In this document: piece by piece, positions 8,605 to 17,412 of the stretch | Numbering within the stretch: position 1 is the first letter of the stretch | Layout of the letters: every line of letters begins with the position of its first letter | DNA from: Roseovarius sp. MMSF_3350 | GTDB lineage: Bacteria > Pseudomonadota > Alphaproteobacteria > Rhodobacterales > Rhodobacteraceae | Reading direction: 5' to 3' | NCBI RefSeq assembly: GCF_030733425.1 | Contig: NZ_JASHIZ010000010.1 | Coordinates: 62,001 to 126,000, forward strand | Length of the DNA: 64,000 bases | The notes under the pieces: model-generated | What the model was told of the DNA's origin: nothing | The model's input: only the letters and a program-made list of their open reading frames with translations | The model's database searches: none | Translations under genes and position numbers: made by a program

Positions 8605-9378
8605 ATGTCTCTGTCTGGAAAAACCGCCATTGTCACAGGATCGACCTCGGGAATCGGTCGTGGAATCGCCGTCTCTCTGGCCGAGGCCGGCGCACGGATC
8701 GTGCTGAACGGACGGGCCGCGCGGGACGAGAATTACGAAATTGCGGAAAGAATTCGTAAAGACACCGGCGCGGAGGTGGATTTCGTCGCCGCGGACATGG
8801 CCGATCCGGAGGCCTGCCGTGGGCTGATCGAGGACGCCGGAGGCTGTGACATCCTGGTGAACAACGCGGGCGTGCAGCACGTGGCGGGCATCCCCGACTT
8901 CCCGGTCGAGAAGTGGGACCAGATCATCGCCGTGAACCTGAGCTCGGCCTTTCACACCACCGCCGCCGCCCTGCCGGTGATGCGCGAACGGGGCTGGGGC
9001 CGTGTGATCAACATCGCCAGCGCCCATGGGTTGACGGCGAGCCCGTTCAAATCGGCCTATGTGGCGGCAAAGCACGGCCTGGTGGGGCTGACCAAGGTGA
9101 CGGCGCTGGAGACAGCGGAGGAGCCGATCACCTGCAATGCGATCTGCCCGGGCTATGTGATGACACCACTGGTGGAAAAGCAGATCCCGGACACGATGGA
9201 GAAATACGGCATGGGCCGCGAGGAGGTGATCCGCGAAGTGATCCTGGAACGCCAGCCGTCGAAGCAGATGGCGACGGTGGAGCAGATGGGCGGCACGACT
9301 GTCTTTCTGTGTTCGCCCTCGGCCGAGCAGATCACCGGCACGACGATCAGCGTGGATGGCGGCTGGACGGCGCTGTGA
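8605..9378 (+). CDS. bdhA: 3-hydroxybutyrate dehydrogenase (SDR family)
   Basis: A 257-residue NAD-dependent short-chain dehydrogenase that oxidises D-3-hydroxybutyrate to acetoacetate in ketone-body and PHB breakdown. Seen: TGSTSGIG cofactor motif at residues 11-18, NNAG, catalytic Ser in NIASAHG, YVAAKHG with the Tyr-Lys pair, and the C-terminal ITGTTISVDGGWTA. The stretch QHVAGIPDFPVEKWD and the length match 3-hydroxybutyrate dehydrogenases. The ATG at 8605 was chosen over an upstream in-frame start because homology begins at MSLSGKTAIVTG. A patatin-like lipase gene follows on the same strand. Confidence 0.92.
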   Translation: MSLSGKTAIVTGSTSGIGRGIAVSLAEAGARIVLNGRAARDENYEIAERIRKDTGAEVDFVAADMADPEACRGLIEDAGGCDILVNNAGVQHVAGIPDFPVEKWDQIIAVNLSSAFHTTAAALPVMRERGWGRVINIASAHGLTASPFKSAYVAAKHGLVGLTKVTALETAEEPITCNAICPGYVMTPLVEKQIPDTMEKYGMGREEVIREVILERQPSKQMATVEQMGGTTVFLCSPSAEQITGTTISVDGGWTAL

Positions 9379-9380
9379 TG

Positions 9381-9437
9381 GACCGGGCCGAGGGGCCGGC
9401 CCCTCGGGCTCCCCGGGATATTTATGGCCAGAAGAAG
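9381..9437 (+). repeat. Dispersed intergenic element, copy A (hairpin plus ATATTTATGGCCAGAAGAAG)
   Basis: A perfect palindrome GAGGGGCCGGCCCCTC (9390-9405) is followed by GGGCTCCCCGGGATATTTATGGCCAGAAGAAG in two adjoining pieces. Close copies occur at 16010-16064 and 39558-39611. Here the element fills the gap between bdhA and the lipase gene, and its AGAAGAAG tail lies just upstream of the lipase start. Confidence 0.75.
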
Positions 9438-9447
9438 AGCGCGTGAC

Positions 9448-10467
9448 GTGAGCGGGAAACGGATCAACCTGGCTTTGCAGGGCGGGGGCGCGCATGGGGC
9501 CTTCACCTGGGGTGTGTTGGATCGGCTCCTCGAGGAAGAAGCGATTGAAATCGCGGGGATTTCCGGCACGTCCGCCGGGGCGCTGAACGGGGCCGCGCTG
9601 AAGGCCGGATTGCTGGCCGGGGGCCGGGACGGGGCGCGGGAGAACCTGGACTGGCTCTGGGCGCAGATGGGTGCCGTGCAGGACCTGCGTCTGCCTGCGT
9701 GGATGTCAGGCCGGGTGCCCGGGATCGGCACGTTCAGCGATATGCTGGAATTGTCGCCGGTCTATACCCTGGCCGATGCGGCCAGCCGCGCGATCTCGCC
9801 CTATGTCTATGGTCCGTTCTACGTGAACCCGCTGCGCCGGGTGGTCGACAGGTTCGCCTTTGACAAGGTCTGCAGGATCTGCGAGCCGCAATTCTTTGTC
9901 GGCGCCACCAACGTGCATACCGGCAAGATCCGGGTGTTCGAGGGCGATGCGATCACCTCGGACAGCCTGCTGGCCTCGGCCTGCCTGCCCACGCTGTTTC
10001 AGGCGGTGGAGATTGACGGCGCGTATTACTGGGACGGGGGATACAGCGGCAATCCGGCGCTTTTTCCTTTATACCGCAGGGAGTTGCCGGACGACATCGT
10101 GGTCGTCAACATCAACCCGCTGGTGCGCGACGAGGTGCCGAAATCACCGCAGGAGATCCAGAACCGGATCAACGAGATCAGCTTTAACGCCGCACTCTTG
10201 CGGGAATTGCGGGCGGTTCATTTCGTGCAGGGCCTGATTGATGCCGGCACCATCGCGGAGGGCGCGATGAAGCGGGTCAGGGTGCACATGATCGCCGATG
10301 ACGACCTGATGCGGGAGCTGTCGGTGGCCACGAAACTGGTGCCGAGCCCGCTGGTGCTGGACCGGCTGAAACGGGCCGGGCGGGCGGCGGCTGAGCGGTT
10401 CCTGGAGAGGGATTTCGAGGATGTGGGGACGCGCGACAGCGTGGACCTGGCGTCAATGTTCGGCTGA
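9448..10467 (+). CDS. Patatin-like phospholipase family protein
   Basis: A 339-residue serine hydrolase of the RssA/patatin family. The oxyanion-hole loop ALQGGGAHG is at residues ~9-17, the nucleophile elbow ISGTSAGAL follows, and DGGYSGNP supplies the second residue of the Ser-Asp dyad. The GTG at 9448 is preferred. The in-frame ATG at 9424 lies inside the dispersed repeat and would add eight residues of Arg-rich sequence. It is co-oriented with bdhA, 69 bp downstream, which hints at a link to storage-lipid or polyhydroxyalkanoate turnover, but the substrate is not determined. Confidence 0.88.
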   Translation: MSGKRINLALQGGGAHGAFTWGVLDRLLEEEAIEIAGISGTSAGALNGAALKAGLLAGGRDGARENLDWLWAQMGAVQDLRLPAWMSGRVPGIGTFSDMLELSPVYTLADAASRAISPYVYGPFYVNPLRRVVDRFAFDKVCRICEPQFFVGATNVHTGKIRVFEGDAITSDSLLASACLPTLFQAVEIDGAYYWDGGYSGNPALFPLYRRELPDDIVVVNINPLVRDEVPKSPQEIQNRINEISFNAALLRELRAVHFVQGLIDAGTIAEGAMKRVRVHMIADDDLMRELSVATKLVPSPLVLDRLKRAGRAAAERFLERDFEDVGTRDSVDLASMFG

Positions 10468-10587
10468 GGGCGACTCCAAGGTTAACAGGGCCGGAGGGCG
10501 GAAATCCGCGTCGGTATCGCGTCGGTGCCAGTGACCGGCGGTCCGGATCAACACCCCGCCCGCCGGATTAACCGAGGGCCAACCTTT

Positions 10588-11331
10588 TCAGCCTTCACTG
10601 TCAGGCGTGATCGCCTTTCCGTTCTGGCCCGGATAGACCAGACCGGCGGAGATCACCAGCTTGGCCGCGTCCTCGATCGTCATGTCGAGTTCGATCACGT
10701 CCGAGCGAGGAAAGAACAGCAGGAAGCCAGAGGTCGGGTTCGGCGTGGTGGGCACGAAGACGCTGAGCATGTCCTCGGATATCTGCGCCTTGTCGGCGAC
10801 CTCGCCCTTGGCCTGGGTCGAGATGAAGCCGACGGCCCAGATGCCCTTGCGCGGGTACTGAATGAGGCAGGCCTTCTCGAAGCTGCGCTCGGACTGGGCA
10901 AAGACCGTTTCGGCGATCTGCTTGACGCCGGAATAAATCGAGCGGACCACCGGCATCCGGTCGACCAGACTTTCGCCATAGCGGATCAGCGAGCGGCCGA
11001 TGAGGCCCTTGGCGACCCAGCCGACGAACAGCGTGAAGAGCAGGAAGACGATCACGCCGACGCCGCGGATGTTGAAGTGGATCCACTCGGCATCGTCAGG
11101 GCGCGTGTGGCCCAGAATGAAGCGGTTAATCAGGTATTCCGGCTGGTAGATGTCGGGCACAAAGGGCAGCACGACCCCGTCGACCCAGCCCACCAGCGTC
11201 CAGATCAGCCAGACGGTCAGGCCGACGGGCGCAATTACGACAATGCCGGTCAGGAAGCTGGCGCGCAGCCCCGCGAACCGGCCGGGTTTCTTGGGCGGCG
11301 GCGGGGGATCTTCATCGAAAGGGGTGTTCAT
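10588..11331 (-). CDS. DUF502 family membrane protein
   Basis: A 247-residue inner-membrane protein. A proline-rich N-terminus (DPPPPPKKPGR) precedes two hydrophobic segments, FLTGIVVIAPVGLTVWLIWTL and GVGVIVFLLFTLFVGWVAKG. A conserved soluble C-terminal part follows with PVVRSIYSGVKQIAETVF and FVPTTPNPTSGFLLFFP, which define DUF502. The ATG at 11331 is chosen over an upstream start because family homology begins at the proline-rich stretch. It is convergent with the lipase gene. Function is unknown; related proteins appear to be general envelope components. Confidence 0.85.
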   Translation of the reverse strand: MNTPFDEDPPPPPKKPGRFAGLRASFLTGIVVIAPVGLTVWLIWTLVGWVDGVVLPFVPDIYQPEYLINRFILGHTRPDDAEWIHFNIRGVGVIVFLLFTLFVGWVAKGLIGRSLIRYGESLVDRMPVVRSIYSGVKQIAETVFAQSERSFEKACLIQYPRKGIWAVGFISTQAKGEVADKAQISEDMLSVFVPTTPNPTSGFLLFFPRSDVIELDMTIEDAAKLVISAGLVYPGQNGKAITPDSEG

Positions 11332-11395
11332 TGGCGCCTTCGGGGGGTTCTGTCTGGCGATATCTAGGCGCTTCACCGGGGCGCTACAACGGATT

Positions 11396-12331
11396 TCAGC
11401 GCCGAGCGCCGCTTTGACGTTCTTTATCGAGGCAGATGGCGATTTTCGCGGCAAGCCGGGCGTTGTTGACAACCAGCGCGATATTGGCGTCGAGCGAGCG
11501 GCCCTCGGTGAGGGTGTAGATCCGGTCGAGCAGGAAGGGTGTCACGGCCTTGCCCTTGATGCCCTTGGCTGCGGCTTCGCGCGTGGCGTTCTCGATGATC
11601 GGGGTGATCTCGGCGGCGGGGATCTCGGCCTCGGCCGGAATGGGATTGGCGACAAGCTGACCGCCCGGCAAGCCGAGGGCCGCGCGGGCGATGTGCGCGC
11701 GGGCGATGGATTGCGCATCGTCGAGGCGCAGCGGCGCGGACAGGTCAGAGCTGGCGGACCAGAAGGCGGGCAGGCTGTCCTGACCATAGGCGATGACCGG
11801 TACGCCAAGGGTTTCCAGCACCTCCAGAGTCTTGGGCAGGTCGAGGATGGCCTTGGCCCCGGCGCAGACCACCGTGACGGGGGTTTGCGCCAGTTCCTGA
11901 AGGTCGGCGGAGATGTCGAAGCTGTGTTCGGCCCCGCGATGCACGCCGCCGATGCCGCCCGTGGCGAAGATGGCGATGCCGGCGGCGTGGGCGGCGATCA
12001 TGGTGGCGGCGACGGTGGTGGCGCCGGTGCCGCCGGTGGCCAGGCAAACCGCGAGATCGGCGCGGCTGAGCTTGGCGACGTTTTGTGCACGGGCAAGGGT
12101 TTCGAGACGGGCCTCGTCAAGGCCGACATGCAGTTGCCCGTCCAGCACCGCGATGGTGGCAGGGATGGCGCCTGCATCGCGCACCGCATTCTCGACCCGC
12201 TGTGCGGTGTCCAGGTTCTGCGGATAGGGCATTCCGTGGGTGATGATGGTGCTTTCGAGCGCCACGATGGGGCGCGCCTTGGCGCGGGCGGCGGCAACCT
12301 CGGGCGAGAAATGCAGGGGCAGGGTGGTCAT
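11396..12331 (-). CDS. psuG: Pseudouridine-5'-phosphate glycosidase
   Basis: A 311-residue enzyme that reversibly splits pseudouridine 5'-phosphate into uracil and ribose 5-phosphate. Family motifs seen: ALESTIITHGMPYPQN near the N-terminus, KLSRADLAVCLATGGTGATTVAATM, FATGGIGGVHRGAE, VVCAGAKAILDLPKTLE, and the C-terminal NIALVVNNARLAAKIA. The start codon overlaps the stop of the upstream kinase gene in an ATGA, so the two are translationally coupled. Together they can turn RNA-derived pseudouridine into central metabolites. Confidence 0.94.
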   Translation of the reverse strand: MTTLPLHFSPEVAAARAKARPIVALESTIITHGMPYPQNLDTAQRVENAVRDAGAIPATIAVLDGQLHVGLDEARLETLARAQNVAKLSRADLAVCLATGGTGATTVAATMIAAHAAGIAIFATGGIGGVHRGAEHSFDISADLQELAQTPVTVVCAGAKAILDLPKTLEVLETLGVPVIAYGQDSLPAFWSASSDLSAPLRLDDAQSIARAHIARAALGLPGGQLVANPIPAEAEIPAAEITPIIENATREAAAKGIKGKAVTPFLLDRIYTLTEGRSLDANIALVVNNARLAAKIAICLDKERQSGARR

Positions 12332-13221
12332 GTGGCGATATCCCCGGAAATGTGTGTGGCGGCGGCCTGAAGCGCGCGGTCGAGGGCGGTGGCGCGGTCC
12401 GCGCCGCGTGTTTCGGCGGCGATGTGCGCGGCCATGAAGGTGTCGCCCGCGCCCGTGACGCGGGTGACGAGGACGGGCGGCGGCTGGCCGGTCAGAACAC
12501 CGTCCGGACCGGCATCGGCGGCGGCCTCGGCCCCGTTGGTGACGATGGCGCGGGCGGCGCCACGGTCGCACAGGGCCGAGCCCGCATCGGCGGCAGAGGC
12601 GAAAGGGCGACCGCACAGGATGCCGGCCTCTTCTAGATTGCCGTAAAGGATGCCGCGCCCGATTTGCAGGAAGGGCAGCAGACGCTCGGCCTTGCCGGGC
12701 GAGGCGGGGGCGACGCGCAGGTCGGCGGCGGAAAAGGCCGGATCGTGCGCGATTTGCGTCAGCAGTGCCGTGGTCAGGTTGCCGTCGAGCGCGATGGGGC
12801 CGGCATGGGGATGGGTGGGCCTGCCCAATGTACCGTCTCGCAAGGGTGCGAGAATTCGGTCGCCCGCAGCCTCCAGCGAATGGGCGTCGGCGATGGCGGC
12901 GATCAGGCCGTTCGCGCCCTCGATGGCCATGTATTGATCGGTCGGCAACTCGGACGAGCGCCAGACATGGGAGATGTCGATGCCGCGCGACGCGCAAAGC
13001 GCCAGCAATTCCTCGCCCGGAGCATCGCGGCCCACGGCGCTGAGCAGGGCCGGGCGCAGACCGAAGCGCAGCAGGGTCAGCGCGATGTTGAGCGCCACGC
13101 CGCCGGGGCCGCGAGCGATGCGGCCGGGCACGTCCGAGCCCTGCCGCATGGCGCTGGCCGAGCGGCCGATGATGTCCCACAGGACGGAGCCGATGCAGAG
13201 GATGTCGGGCGGAGGCGTCAT
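12328..13221 (-). CDS. psuK: PfkB-family carbohydrate kinase, probable pseudouridine kinase
   Basis: A 297-residue ribokinase-fold enzyme. The N-terminal ILCIGSVLWDIIG and GPGGVALNIALTL carry the substrate-binding Gly-rich loop, and VTRVTGAGDTFMAAHI is the C-terminal PfkB signature with the catalytic Asp. The assignment to pseudouridine rests on its 4-bp overlap with psuG, since PfkB sequence alone does not give the substrate. The ATG at 13221 was chosen because the frame further upstream is low-complexity. It is divergent from the gene at 13297. Confidence 0.87.
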   Translation of the reverse strand: MTPPPDILCIGSVLWDIIGRSASAMRQGSDVPGRIARGPGGVALNIALTLLRFGLRPALLSAVGRDAPGEELLALCASRGIDISHVWRSSELPTDQYMAIEGANGLIAAIADAHSLEAAGDRILAPLRDGTLGRPTHPHAGPIALDGNLTTALLTQIAHDPAFSAADLRVAPASPGKAERLLPFLQIGRGILYGNLEEAGILCGRPFASAADAGSALCDRGAARAIVTNGAEAAADAGPDGVLTGQPPPVLVTRVTGAGDTFMAAHIAAETRGADRATALDRALQAAATHISGDIAT

Positions 13222-13296
13222 GCGGTCATTTGCACCGCCCAGAACGGTGAGAGCAAGCGGTTTGCGAGGCGCGGTGACGCGGCGTAGGGTGGCGGC

Positions 13297-13914
13297 ATGG
13301 ACGAGACCCGCCGCTTTCGCATTCCGCTCAAACCCGTGCTGGCGCTGCTGGTGGCGGCGGCTGTGGCGGTGAACCTGCCGGCGTCGTGGTTTGCCAACGA
13401 GACGCCCGAGGACCGGCGGGCGGAGGTGTTTTCCGCCTTCGCCAACCTGAGTGCGGCACCGGGGGAGGGGGCGTTTGCCTTTCTCGGCACGGTGTCGGAT
13501 TTGTCGGGGCAGGAGGCGCGGGTGCGCCAAGACCGGCGGGCGCATGTGCTGCCGCGGCTGCTGGAGGCCTATGCGGGGCGGATCGACATGCCCGTGGGCT
13601 GGCTGCGGGATGCGGTGCTGGACCCCGATTACGCACATCCGTTCGATATCTCGGCGTTCGAGGTCACCGGGCCGGAGTTTGCCCGGCATGGTGTGGAAGC
13701 GCCGTGGCACTGGGGGCTTGCGGCCAGCGGGGCGCAGGACCTGTCGCCCGAGAAGGCGTCGTTGGGCTGGTGCGCGCGATGGCTTGTGGTCTGGGACGAG
13801 GCGGACTGGTTTTATGCGCCTGTTGGGACGGAGGCGCTGAACGAGATGCTGGCGGAGGCGGCGCCGGAGCTTCGGGACGTGACGCGCGCGCTTTCGGGCG
13901 GATGCGACGGGTGA
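13297..13914 (+). CDS. Hypothetical membrane-anchored or exported protein
   Basis: A 205-residue protein I do not recognise. The N-terminus (RRFRIPLKP then VLALLVAAAVAVNLPASWF) is a basic-hydrophobic segment that could be a signal anchor. The rest is soluble, rich in acidic residues and Trp, with two Cys (in GWCARW and at the C-terminus in GGCDG) that might form a disulfide in the periplasm. It starts 75 bp from the divergent psuK start. A paired-hairpin element follows it. Confidence 0.6.
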   Translation: MDETRRFRIPLKPVLALLVAAAVAVNLPASWFANETPEDRRAEVFSAFANLSAAPGEGAFAFLGTVSDLSGQEARVRQDRRAHVLPRLLEAYAGRIDMPVGWLRDAVLDPDYAHPFDISAFEVTGPEFARHGVEAPWHWGLAASGAQDLSPEKASLGWCARWLVVWDEADWFYAPVGTEALNEMLAEAAPELRDVTRALSGGCDG

Positions 13915-13921
13915 GGCGGGC

Positions 13922-13972
13922 GTTTTCTTGCAAAGAAAACGGGTCGAAATCTTTGAAAGATTTCGGCGCGCC
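13922..13972. repeat. Paired-hairpin element with GGCGCGCC, copy 1
   Basis: GTTTTCTT-GCA-AAGAAAAC (13922-13940), a GGGT spacer, CGAAATCTT-TGA-AAGATTTCG (13945-13965), then GGCGCGCC (13965-13972). The two A+T-rich hairpins next to an 8-bp GC palindrome match the layout of the element at 51691-51771. It lies right after the hypothetical gene and may act as its terminator. Confidence 0.7.
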
Positions 13973-14000
13973 CGGTGTACCCACCTGTGCAGATGAGGGC

Positions 14001-14029
14001 TTGCGCCGCGCAAAATAGCCCGTTATACG
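14001..14029 (+). promoter_or_regulatory. Probable rpsB-tsf promoter
   Basis: TTGCGC (14001-14006) and TATACG (14024-14029) are spaced by 17 bp. A start near 14036 would give a leader of about 115 nt before rpsB. Confidence 0.55.
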
Positions 14030-14035
14030 CGCGCC

Positions 14036-14151
14036 ATTCAATCCCGCAGGTATGGGCGGGCCTCTCGGGGGAGACATCCCCGAAGGTCCACCGGTTGAAG
14101 CATCCGCTTCTCATTCCCGTACCGAGGCGCAAACCGGAAAGGAAAAAGACC
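14036..14151 (+). promoter_or_regulatory. rpsB 5' leader with hairpin
   Basis: The leader contains CCT-C-TCGGGG (14061-14070) pairing with CCCCGA-AGG (14078-14086) around a GAGACAT loop with a bulged C. Ribosomal protein S2 leaders are autoregulatory in several bacteria. That this hairpin binds S2 is inference from position only. Confidence 0.4.
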
Positions 14152-15030
14152 ATGGCTCTTCCAGAGTTCTCCATGCGTCAGCTGCTTGAAGCTGGCGTTC
14201 ACTTCGGCCACCAGACGCAGCGTTGGAACCCCCGTATGGGCGAGTTCATCTATGGCGCGCGCAATGGCATCCACATCATGGACCTGACGCAGACCGTGCC
14301 GATGCTCGACGCGGCGCTGAACGTCATTCGCGAGACCGTGGCCAAGAACGGCCGCGTGCTGTTCGTGGGCACCAAGCGGCAGGCCAGCGCGCCGATCGCC
14401 GAGGCGGCTGAAAAATGCGCGCAATATTACATGAACCACCGCTGGCTGGGCGGCACGCTGACCAACTGGCAGACCGTGAGCCAGTCGATCAAGCGCCTGA
14501 ACGAGATCGACGAGATCATGGAAGGCGGCGCCGAGGGCCTGACCAAGAAAGAGCGTCTGGGCCTTGAGCGCGACCAGGAGAAGCTGAACGCGTCGCTGGG
14601 CGGTATCCGCCAGATGGGCGGCGTGCCCGACCTGCTGTTCGTGATCGACGTCAAGAAAGAGTCGCTGGCCGTGGCCGAAGCCAACAAGCTGGGCATCCCC
14701 GTGGTGGCAGTGGTCGACACCAACTGCTCGCCCGATGGTGTGGATTACATCATCCCCGGCAACGACGACGCCGCGCGGGCGATCTCGCTTTACTGTGACC
14801 TGGTGTCCCGCGCGGCGCTTGACGGCATGTCGGCGCAGATGGGCGCGGCAGGGATCGACCTGGGTGCTATGGAAGAGGCCCCGGCAGAAGAAGCCGTGAG
14901 CGAAACGCCGGCAACCGATGCGACCCAGGCACCGAGCGACGAGGCGATGCATGACGACGCCATTTCGAAAGACGCGCCGCTGGACATCGAGTCCGCCGAA
15001 GAGGTCAAGAAAGAGGCCGCTGACAGCTAA
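14152..15030 (+). CDS. rpsB: 30S ribosomal protein S2
   Basis: S2 of the small ribosomal subunit. The 292-residue product starts [22 protein letters not shown] and contains the family signatures [22 protein letters not shown] and [19 protein letters not shown]. The core ends near residue 240. The last ~45 residues are a strongly acidic tail rich in E, A and D that is longer than in enterobacterial S2. The ATG at 14152 follows a GGAAAGGAAA stretch that serves as ribosome-binding site. tsf follows on the same strand, the near-universal rpsB-tsf operon. Confidence 0.98.
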   Translation: MALPEFSMRQLLEAGVHFGHQTQRWNPRMGEFIYGARNGIHIMDLTQTVPMLDAALNVIRETVAKNGRVLFVGTKRQASAPIAEAAEKCAQYYMNHRWLGGTLTNWQTVSQSIKRLNEIDEIMEGGAEGLTKKERLGLERDQEKLNASLGGIRQMGGVPDLLFVIDVKKESLAVAEANKLGIPVVAVVDTNCSPDGVDYIIPGNDDAARAISLYCDLVSRAALDGMSAQMGAAGIDLGAMEEAPAEEAVSETPATDATQAPSDEAMHDDAISKDAPLDIESAEEVKKEAADS

Positions 15031-15064
15031 GCCTGTCACGAAACCTATAGCTTGTTGATATAAC

Positions 15065-15088
15065 TGGGCGCGGGTCGGACTGCGCCCA
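15065..15088 (+). terminator. rpsB-tsf intergenic hairpin (possible partial attenuator)
   Basis: TGGGCGC (15065-15071) pairs with GCGCCCA (15082-15088) across a 10-nt loop, with no T-run. It could reduce read-through from rpsB into tsf or stabilise the upstream message. Confidence 0.4.
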
Positions 15089-15118
15089 TGACAGCCCAAA
15101 TATTCGAGGAGAGCCGAG

Positions 15119-15994
15119 ATGGCGATCACAGCTGCAAGTGTGAAGGAACTGCGCGACAAGACCGGCGCGGGCATGATGGACGCGAAGAAAGCGCTGACCG
15201 AGACCGATGGCGACATGGACGCCGCCGTTGACTGGCTGCGCACCAAGGGCCTGGCGAAAGCCGCCAAGAAATCGGGCCGCACCGCCGCAGAGGGCCTGGT
15301 GGCCGTCAGCGTGACCGGCGGCACGGGTGTCGCCGTCGAGGTGAACGCCGAGACCGATTTCGTCGCCAAGAACGCCGAGTTCCAGAAGATGGTGGGCGAC
15401 ATCGCCGGCGCCGCAGTGGGTGTGGCCAATCTCGACGCGCTGCAGAAGGCCGAGATCGGCGGCAAGGCCGTGGCCGACATCATCACCGACAAGATCGCCA
15501 CGATCGGCGAGAACATGGGCCTGCGCCGCATGGAGAAGATCGAGGGCGACACCGTGGTGAGCTACATCCACAACGCCGCCACCGACGGCATGGGCAAGAT
15601 CGGCGTGCTTGTCGCCATGAAAGGTGGTGACGAGGCGTTCGGCCGCCAGGTCGCGATGCATATCGCCGCCACCAACCCCGCCGCGCTGAACGAGGCGGAA
15701 CTGGATCAGGCCGTGGTCGACAAGGAACGCCAGGTGCAGATCGACATCGCCCGCGAATCCGGCAAGCCGGAGCAGGTGATCGAGAAGATGATCGAAGGCC
15801 GCATGAAGAAATACATGTCCGAGATCACGCTGGTGAACCAGTCCTTCGTCATCAACCCCGACGTCACCGTCGGCGCGGCCGCCGCCGAGGCGGGCGCCGA
15901 GATCACCGGCTTCATCCGCATGGAAGTGGGCGAGGGGATCGAGAAGAAGGAAGAGAACTTCGCCGAGGAAGTCGCCAAGGCGGCGCAGGGCTGA
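15119..15994 (+). CDS. tsf: Translation elongation factor Ts
   Basis: EF-Ts recycles EF-Tu-GDP to the GTP form during translation. The 291-residue product begins [26 protein letters not shown], the UBA-like ribosome/EF-Tu binding region. It carries the TDF motif in [10 protein letters not shown] that contacts the EF-Tu nucleotide site, and has two core subdomains of normal length. A GAGGAGAG ribosome-binding site precedes the ATG at 15119. It is the second gene of the rpsB operon. A dispersed hairpin repeat after its stop may terminate transcription. Confidence 0.98.
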   Translation: MAITAASVKELRDKTGAGMMDAKKALTETDGDMDAAVDWLRTKGLAKAAKKSGRTAAEGLVAVSVTGGTGVAVEVNAETDFVAKNAEFQKMVGDIAGAAVGVANLDALQKAEIGGKAVADIITDKIATIGENMGLRRMEKIEGDTVVSYIHNAATDGMGKIGVLVAMKGGDEAFGRQVAMHIAATNPAALNEAELDQAVVDKERQVQIDIARESGKPEQVIEKMIEGRMKKYMSEITLVNQSFVINPDVTVGAAAAEAGAEITGFIRMEVGEGIEKKEENFAEEVAKAAQG

Positions 15995-16009
15995 GTTTGC
16001 CTTGATAGC

Positions 16010-16064
16010 GGGACCGAGGGGCCAGCCCCTCGGGCTCCCCGGGATATTTACGGCCAGAGGAAGA
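16010..16064 (+). repeat. Dispersed intergenic element, copy B
   Basis: GAGGGGCCAGCCCCTC hairpin followed by GGGCTCCCCGGGATATTTACGGCCAGAGGAAG, nearly identical to the copy at 9381-9437. It lies 15 bp downstream of the tsf stop. The rest of the 15995-16252 gap shows no gene. Confidence 0.75.
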
Positions 16065-16252
16065 TGGGGCGCGTTCCGGTATAGCGGGACGCGCTTTTTG
16101 CTTGGACCGACGCAAGCGTTGTTGCTAGATCGGGTCCGGGCAGAGGCGATGGCGTCGCCGGGCCGGATGGCCCTGTCCTTTCCTCACATCCTGTACGCCG
16201 GGGCAGTCGGAAGATCGGCAGCCGCGGTCTTCCCGTCATAAAGGAGACCGGT

Positions 16253-17371
16253 ATGGCGCAGAAGACGATCGTGAATTCCTGGAACGAGTGGGACCCGCTG
16301 AGACACGTGATCGTGGGCCGGGCGGATGCGTGTCATATCCCGCCAGAGGAACCGGCGCTGGACGCCAAGGTGCCCGAGGACAGCGACATGCGCGGGCAAC
16401 GGGGCCGCCGCCCGCAGGAGACGATCGACCGGGCGAACGAATTGCTGGACCGCTTCGCCGGGCAACTGGAGGCGCGGGGTATCCGGGTGGACCGGCCCAC
16501 GCCGATCGACCATTCCCTGCCCGTGACCACGCCGGACTTTCACACCGGCAGCCAGTTCGGCTGTATGCCGCCGCGCGACGTTCTTTTGACCGTGGGACAT
16601 GAAATCCTGGAGGCGACGATGTCCTATCGCTGCCGCTGGTTCGAGTACCTGAATTATCGGCCGTTGATGCAGGAATACTGGGAGGAGGACCCGAATTTCC
16701 GGCATGAGGCAGCGCCGAAGCCGCGGCTGACCGATGCGGATTATCGTCCCGATTACCTGAGCGACAGGATCGGCGTTGAGAAGCGCCTGCGATGGGCCGC
16801 CGAGAAGTTCTTTGTCACCACCGAGGAAGAGCCGCTGTTCGATGCCGCCGACGTACTGCGGTTCGGCCGGGACCTGGTGGTGCAGCACGGGTTCACAACC
16901 AACCTGAAGGGCATCGAGTGGCTGCGGCGGCATTTCCCCGAGCATCGCGTGCACGCGGTGAACTTTCCGGGCGATCCGTATCCGATGCATATCGACGCGA
17001 CCTTCACGCCGCTTCGTCCCGGGTTGATCCTCAACAACCCGCAGCGGCGATTGCCCGAGGACCAGCGCAAGATGTTCGCGACGAACGGCTGGGAGATCCT
17101 GGATGCGGCGCAGCCCGCGCATAACGCGCCGCCGCCGCTGTGTTATTCGTCGGTGTGGCTGAGCATGAACGTTCTGGTGCTGGATCCGAAGACGGTTTGT
17201 GTCGAGAAATCCGAGGTCTACCAGGCCGAGCAGATGGACCGGCTGGGCCTGGAGGTGGTGGAGGTGGAACTGCGCGACGCCTATGCGTTCGGCGGGGGCC
17301 TGCATTGCTGCACCGCGGATGTGTACCGAGAGGGCGGCTGCGAGGATTATTTCCCGCATCTGGACGCGTAG
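16253..17371 (+). CDS. Glycine amidinotransferase (AGAT)-like protein
   Basis: A 372-residue member of the guanidine-modifying pentein superfamily. The catalytic set of AGAT-type transferases is visible: Asp in LFDAADVLRFGRDL (residue ~200), His in YPMHIDATFTPLRPG (~245), and the nucleophile Cys in AFGGGLHCCTADVYREG near residue 350. These match the AGAT pattern GGGFHCWTCDVRR. AGAT moves the amidino group of arginine to glycine or another amine, and relatives act in natural-product synthesis. There is no obvious pathway partner beside it, so the acceptor amine is unknown. The ATG at 16253 follows AAGGAGACC. Confidence 0.85.
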   Translation: MAQKTIVNSWNEWDPLRHVIVGRADACHIPPEEPALDAKVPEDSDMRGQRGRRPQETIDRANELLDRFAGQLEARGIRVDRPTPIDHSLPVTTPDFHTGSQFGCMPPRDVLLTVGHEILEATMSYRCRWFEYLNYRPLMQEYWEEDPNFRHEAAPKPRLTDADYRPDYLSDRIGVEKRLRWAAEKFFVTTEEEPLFDAADVLRFGRDLVVQHGFTTNLKGIEWLRRHFPEHRVHAVNFPGDPYPMHIDATFTPLRPGLILNNPQRRLPEDQRKMFATNGWEILDAAQPAHNAPPPLCYSSVWLSMNVLVLDPKTVCVEKSEVYQAEQMDRLGLEVVEVELRDAYAFGGGLHCCTADVYREGGCEDYFPHLDA

Positions 17372-17379
17372 GACGCCAA

Positions 17380-17412
17380 GAAAAACGGTGCCGTCCGGGC
17401 GGACGACACCGT
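17380..17412 (-). terminator. Strong intrinsic terminator on the minus strand
   Basis: Read on the minus strand, ACGGTG-T-CGTCC (17412-17401) pairs with GGACG-G-CACCGT (17396-17385) around a 4-nt loop, followed by TTTTTCTT. The same stem may also end the amidinotransferase transcript on the + strand, 14 bp past its stop, but there the T-run is missing. Confidence 0.8.

Noticed and set aside
12332-13180. A long fused frame upstream of psuG
   Set aside because: It reads the kinase gene in the wrong frame and gives an Arg-rich shadow. The psuG start at 12331 overlaps the kinase stop.
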